NCBI GenBank assembly: GCA_002179805.1
Contig: NAVB01001456.1
Coordinates: 1-10,917 of the forward strand
DNA from: Acanthamoeba lenticulata
Lineage: Eukaryota; Discosea; Longamoebia; Acanthamoebidae
Length of the DNA: 10,917 bases
Direction of reading: 5' to 3'
How positions within the stretch are numbered: the stretch's first letter is position 1; every line of letters starts with the position of its first letter. The notes beneath the pieces are model-generated. The model was not told the origin of the DNA. It saw only the letters and a program-made list of their open reading frames with translations, and made no database searches. A program made the translations under genes and the position numbers. Below, piece by piece: positions 9,013 to 10,917 of the stretch.

Positions 9013-10819
9013 TTACTTGCGCTTCTTGGCGTGCTGAGCACGCGCCATCTTGCGCTCGGATATGGGGTGGAGGACTTCATCAAAGTTGGCTCGCCACCCG
9101 CGGTTGTAGATGTTGTCCACCTTGAGGTCCTCCAGCCACCGCAGCTCGTCCAGGAACACGCGGTTGAGCTTATTCTCGGTCATCTCGGCGTAGACTCGCT
9201 GAAGCCTCTTCTCCTCCTCGGCCAGCGCCGCGTCCTCAACCACTTCCACTGGCTTTCGCTCCTTTTCGCCCTCCTTCTTCTCCTTGGCGGGCTGCTCCTT
9301 CTGCTGTTTCGTCTGCTGCTGCTGCGGTGGCTGTTCCTGCTTCTTATTCTTTTGCTTCTCCTCGGTGTCGAGCTGGTGGGCCTTGTACTGGAACCACTCG
9401 ATGGGGTCCACCTGCAGCCGCTGCGTGAGTCGCTTCCGCATGGTGTAGGTCAGGTCCTTGCGGTAGCGGTAGGCCGCGCTCTTGAATCGCGGGTCGTCGC
9501 CCTTTTGAGTTGGCTTCTCGTCTTCGCTCTCGCTCTCACTTTCGCTTTCGTTCTTCTTCTTCTTATTCTTGTGCGGCGGCTTCGTTTTCGTGGTCTTGCC
9601 GGCACCACTATCAATCTTCTTCAACAGCCGCTTGGCCACGTCAATATCATGCTTGAGGTCGCCTGTTGTCCACCGTGGCCGTCAACATCATCTTAGACCG
9701 CTGCGAGCTTGTCCAATGGGAGGCGCGTACCCCACTTGAAGGTCTCGGCCGTGGTGGTGTTGGAGTAGACCAGGTACAGGTGGTAAAAGGCGAAGCACAT
9801 CATCACGACGCCCATCACGCAAGTGAAGAACGCCACCATCACTACCGAGCCAGCCTCAAACAAGATGATCTGCCACCGATTCGTTTCCATCACATAAGCA
9901 CGCGCGCGTGTCGTGTGTCATGTGTCGTACAGCGCGTACCACAAACATGGTCGGATACGAGATGGGCGTGATCTCGCCGGTGACGCGATTCTTCATGACG
10001 TAGTGGAGGATGCCCTGCTGCTCGATGATGCCAAAGACGATGCTGCTGGTGACCATGAAGCCGTAGAAGCACACACCCGCCGTGGCCAAGAGGAAGGCCA
10101 GGAACTTGCGCTGGTTGCGCTCGCCCACGCAGTTGTTGATCCACACGCAGTGGTGGTCAAACCGTGACACGCACGTGTTGCACAGGCGGCAGTGCGTCGA
10201 TCGGGCCGGCCGAGGCAGGCGACACGTCTTGCAGAACTTCTCCTCGAAGATGATTCCATCATAGGGGTAGTTGTCCTTGTAGTACGCCAGCGTCCTGCCG
10301 AGCCCCAGCATAACAACGAGTCCCCATGTGAGCAAAAAAGAGCGAAGAAGAGCGAAACCACGGTGGAGAGGAGAAAGATTGGGGGGGGGGAGATACGCCG
10401 GAGTGATGCGTCCGGGATCGGAGCGGCACACGTGAAAGTAGACGGCGATGACGGCGCCTACGACAACGAACGACAGGTACCTGTGCGCCACGCCATGCAT
10501 GGATGGTCAGGCACGTCTGGCGGAGCATGGGGATGACGGCGCCTGGTCTTTGTACTTGTGGTATTCAGGGGCGTAGGGGCCAGGGAGGTGGTGCCATGAA
10601 GTCGCGATGAAGAAGCCAAAGGGCCCCAGCACGCACACGAGGTACAGGACCTGATTTGAAGCGAGTATCGCGGCATGTGAGTCGAGCTAGCCGCAACAGT
10701 CTCCCAAACAGACTGCCTCGGGTACCTGGAAAATGGGGTTGGGCTTATTGCAGCAGCTGTCTTGGACGGCGTCGATCCTGTCGCGCGCCTTCTTGCCGCA
10801 CAAATTACCGCACACGTTG
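9013..10819 (-). CDS. DHHC protein S-acyltransferase, ZDHHC4/Swf1-like, 5' partial
   Basis: Attaches palmitate to cysteines of target proteins at an intracellular membrane. Exons 10819-10726, 10650-10556, 10480-10397, 10294-9940, 9869-9731 and 9662-9013 join in frame to 471 residues; earlier exons lie outside the window. In order: a Cys-rich stretch ending CCNKPNPIFQ; TM1 (32-49, VLYLVCVLGPFGFFIATS); TM2 (64-82); SDPGRITPA; YPYDGIIF; and the zinc domain C-x2-C-x9-HC-x2-C-x2-C-x4-DHHC-x5-C-x4-N-x3-F, with the catalytic DHHC at 137-140 (bases 10147-10158). Then TM3, TM4 and a TTxE motif (TTAE), then KWGDLKHDID. A Lys/Glu/Gln-rich insertion of roughly 170 residues precedes the PaCCT motif NIYNRGWRANFDEVL (from 439). 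The C terminus is KKRK, a KKxx dilysine signal; human ZDHHC4 also ends in a dilysine signal and is an ER enzyme. The tail frame 9013-9639 looks like a separate gene unless spliced. Confidence 0.93.
9663..9730 (-). other. Intron, 68 bp, joining DHHC core to tail
   Basis: Donor GTGGG|GTACGC, acceptor GACAACAG, phase 1. It contains the stop that would end the core after LPLDKLAAV. Splicing gives TTTAETFKWGDLKHDID and brings the PaCCT motif into the same protein as the DHHC domain. Confidence 0.9.
9870..9939 (-). other. Intron, 70 bp
   Basis: Donor TTTGTG|GTACGC, acceptor GGTGGCAG, phase 0. It joins SYPTMFV to IILFEAGSVVMVAFF at the start of the fourth membrane segment. Read-through reaches a stop at 9856. 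Confidence 0.9.
10295..10396 (-). other. Intron, 102 bp, stop-free and in frame, with a C10 tract
   Basis: Donor CCGGC|GTATCT followed by ten C residues (G tract 10381-10390 on the plus strand), acceptor GGCTCGGCAG, phase 2. Splicing joins SDPGRITPA to TLAYYKDNYPYDGIIF, the normal TM2-to-zinc-domain spacing in this family. Reading through would add 34 residues, about 20 of them hydrophobic. The homopolymer makes the exact length sensitive to sequencing error. Confidence 0.82.
10481..10555 (-). other. Intron, 75 bp
   Basis: Donor CACAA|GTACAA, acceptor GGCGCACAG, phase 2, with an in-frame TGA. It joins GPYAPEYHK to YLSFVVVGAV, linking TM1 and TM2. Confidence 0.87.
10651..10725 (-). other. Intron, 75 bp
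   Basis: Donor TTCCAG|GTACCC, acceptor CAAATCAG, phase 0, with an in-frame TAG. It joins CCNKPNPIFQ to VLYLVCVLGP, the expected lead into TM1. Confidence 0.88.
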
Positions 10820-10917
10820 CTGTGAACACAACTGGTGAGAATAATGCATCAAGAAGAATAAAAAATAAAATAAAATTGTAAAAATAAGTTCTGTAAAAGG
10901 ACACGGGAGTAAGGAGG
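10820..10917 (-). other. AT-rich intron at the window edge, 5' end not resolved
   Basis: Acceptor TTCACAG at 10820 precedes the first recognisable DHHC exon, needing two bases from an upstream exon. The interior is T/A-rich like an intron. A GTGTCC at 10904-10899 could be its donor, leaving a few coding bases at 10905-10917, or the intron may extend past the window. The frame opening near 10904 is a different frame and is not the DHHC protein. Confidence 0.6.

Noticed and set aside
9013..9639. Separate Lys-rich basic protein gene
   Set aside because: Its apparent start is GTG; the in-frame splice at 9663-9730 joins it to the DHHC core and it holds the family's PaCCT motif.
10458..10904. 148-residue minus-strand frame at the window edge
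   Set aside because: It reads through two introns in the wrong frame; the hydrophobic start comes from an AT-rich intron.

Overview
The window looks like nuclear DNA of a GC-rich, gene-dense amoebozoan, most probably Acanthamoeba or a close relative (inference). Exons are GC-rich and genes lie head to tail with 0.2-0.4 kb between them. They carry many 56-102 bp GT-AG introns, most with GTAC-type donors, and one gene resembles the CH/LIM proteins known from Dictyostelium. I see no prokaryotic, viral, CRISPR or transposon signature. All three genes are on the minus strand; the long plus-strand reading frames are antisense shadows of biased codons.

Read in transcription order (right to left): (1) 10819-9013 is most of a DHHC protein S-acyltransferase of the ZDHHC4/Swf1 type. 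It has four membrane segments, the zinc-binding DHHC domain, a TTxE motif, a PaCCT motif and a C-terminal KKxx signal; its 5' end runs off the window. (2) 8777-3456 is a ~1,706-residue, almost wholly coiled-coil protein with a basic NLS-like tail and a KEN box. Three E2F-type sites lie 115-170 bp upstream of its start codon, so it is probably cell-cycle regulated. (3) 3043-14 encodes an N-terminal calponin-homology (CH) domain, a helical region, three LIM domains and a coiled coil running into a long Arg-Asp repeat. This resembles the Dictyostelium cytoskeletal proteins ChLim and LimF merged into one chain. Its first exon is not resolved.

The genes appear as several separate reading frames unless spliced. 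I rebuilt 14 introns from donor and acceptor sites, reading-frame continuity and domain spacing. Eleven have a length divisible by three and four of these are also stop-free in frame, so unspliced transcripts would still encode full-length but altered proteins.

Nothing here amounts to a new multi-gene system. The most interesting points are the E2F cluster with the KEN box on an uncharacterised coiled-coil protein, the CH plus triple-LIM fusion with a mixed-charge tail, and the set of stop-free introns.
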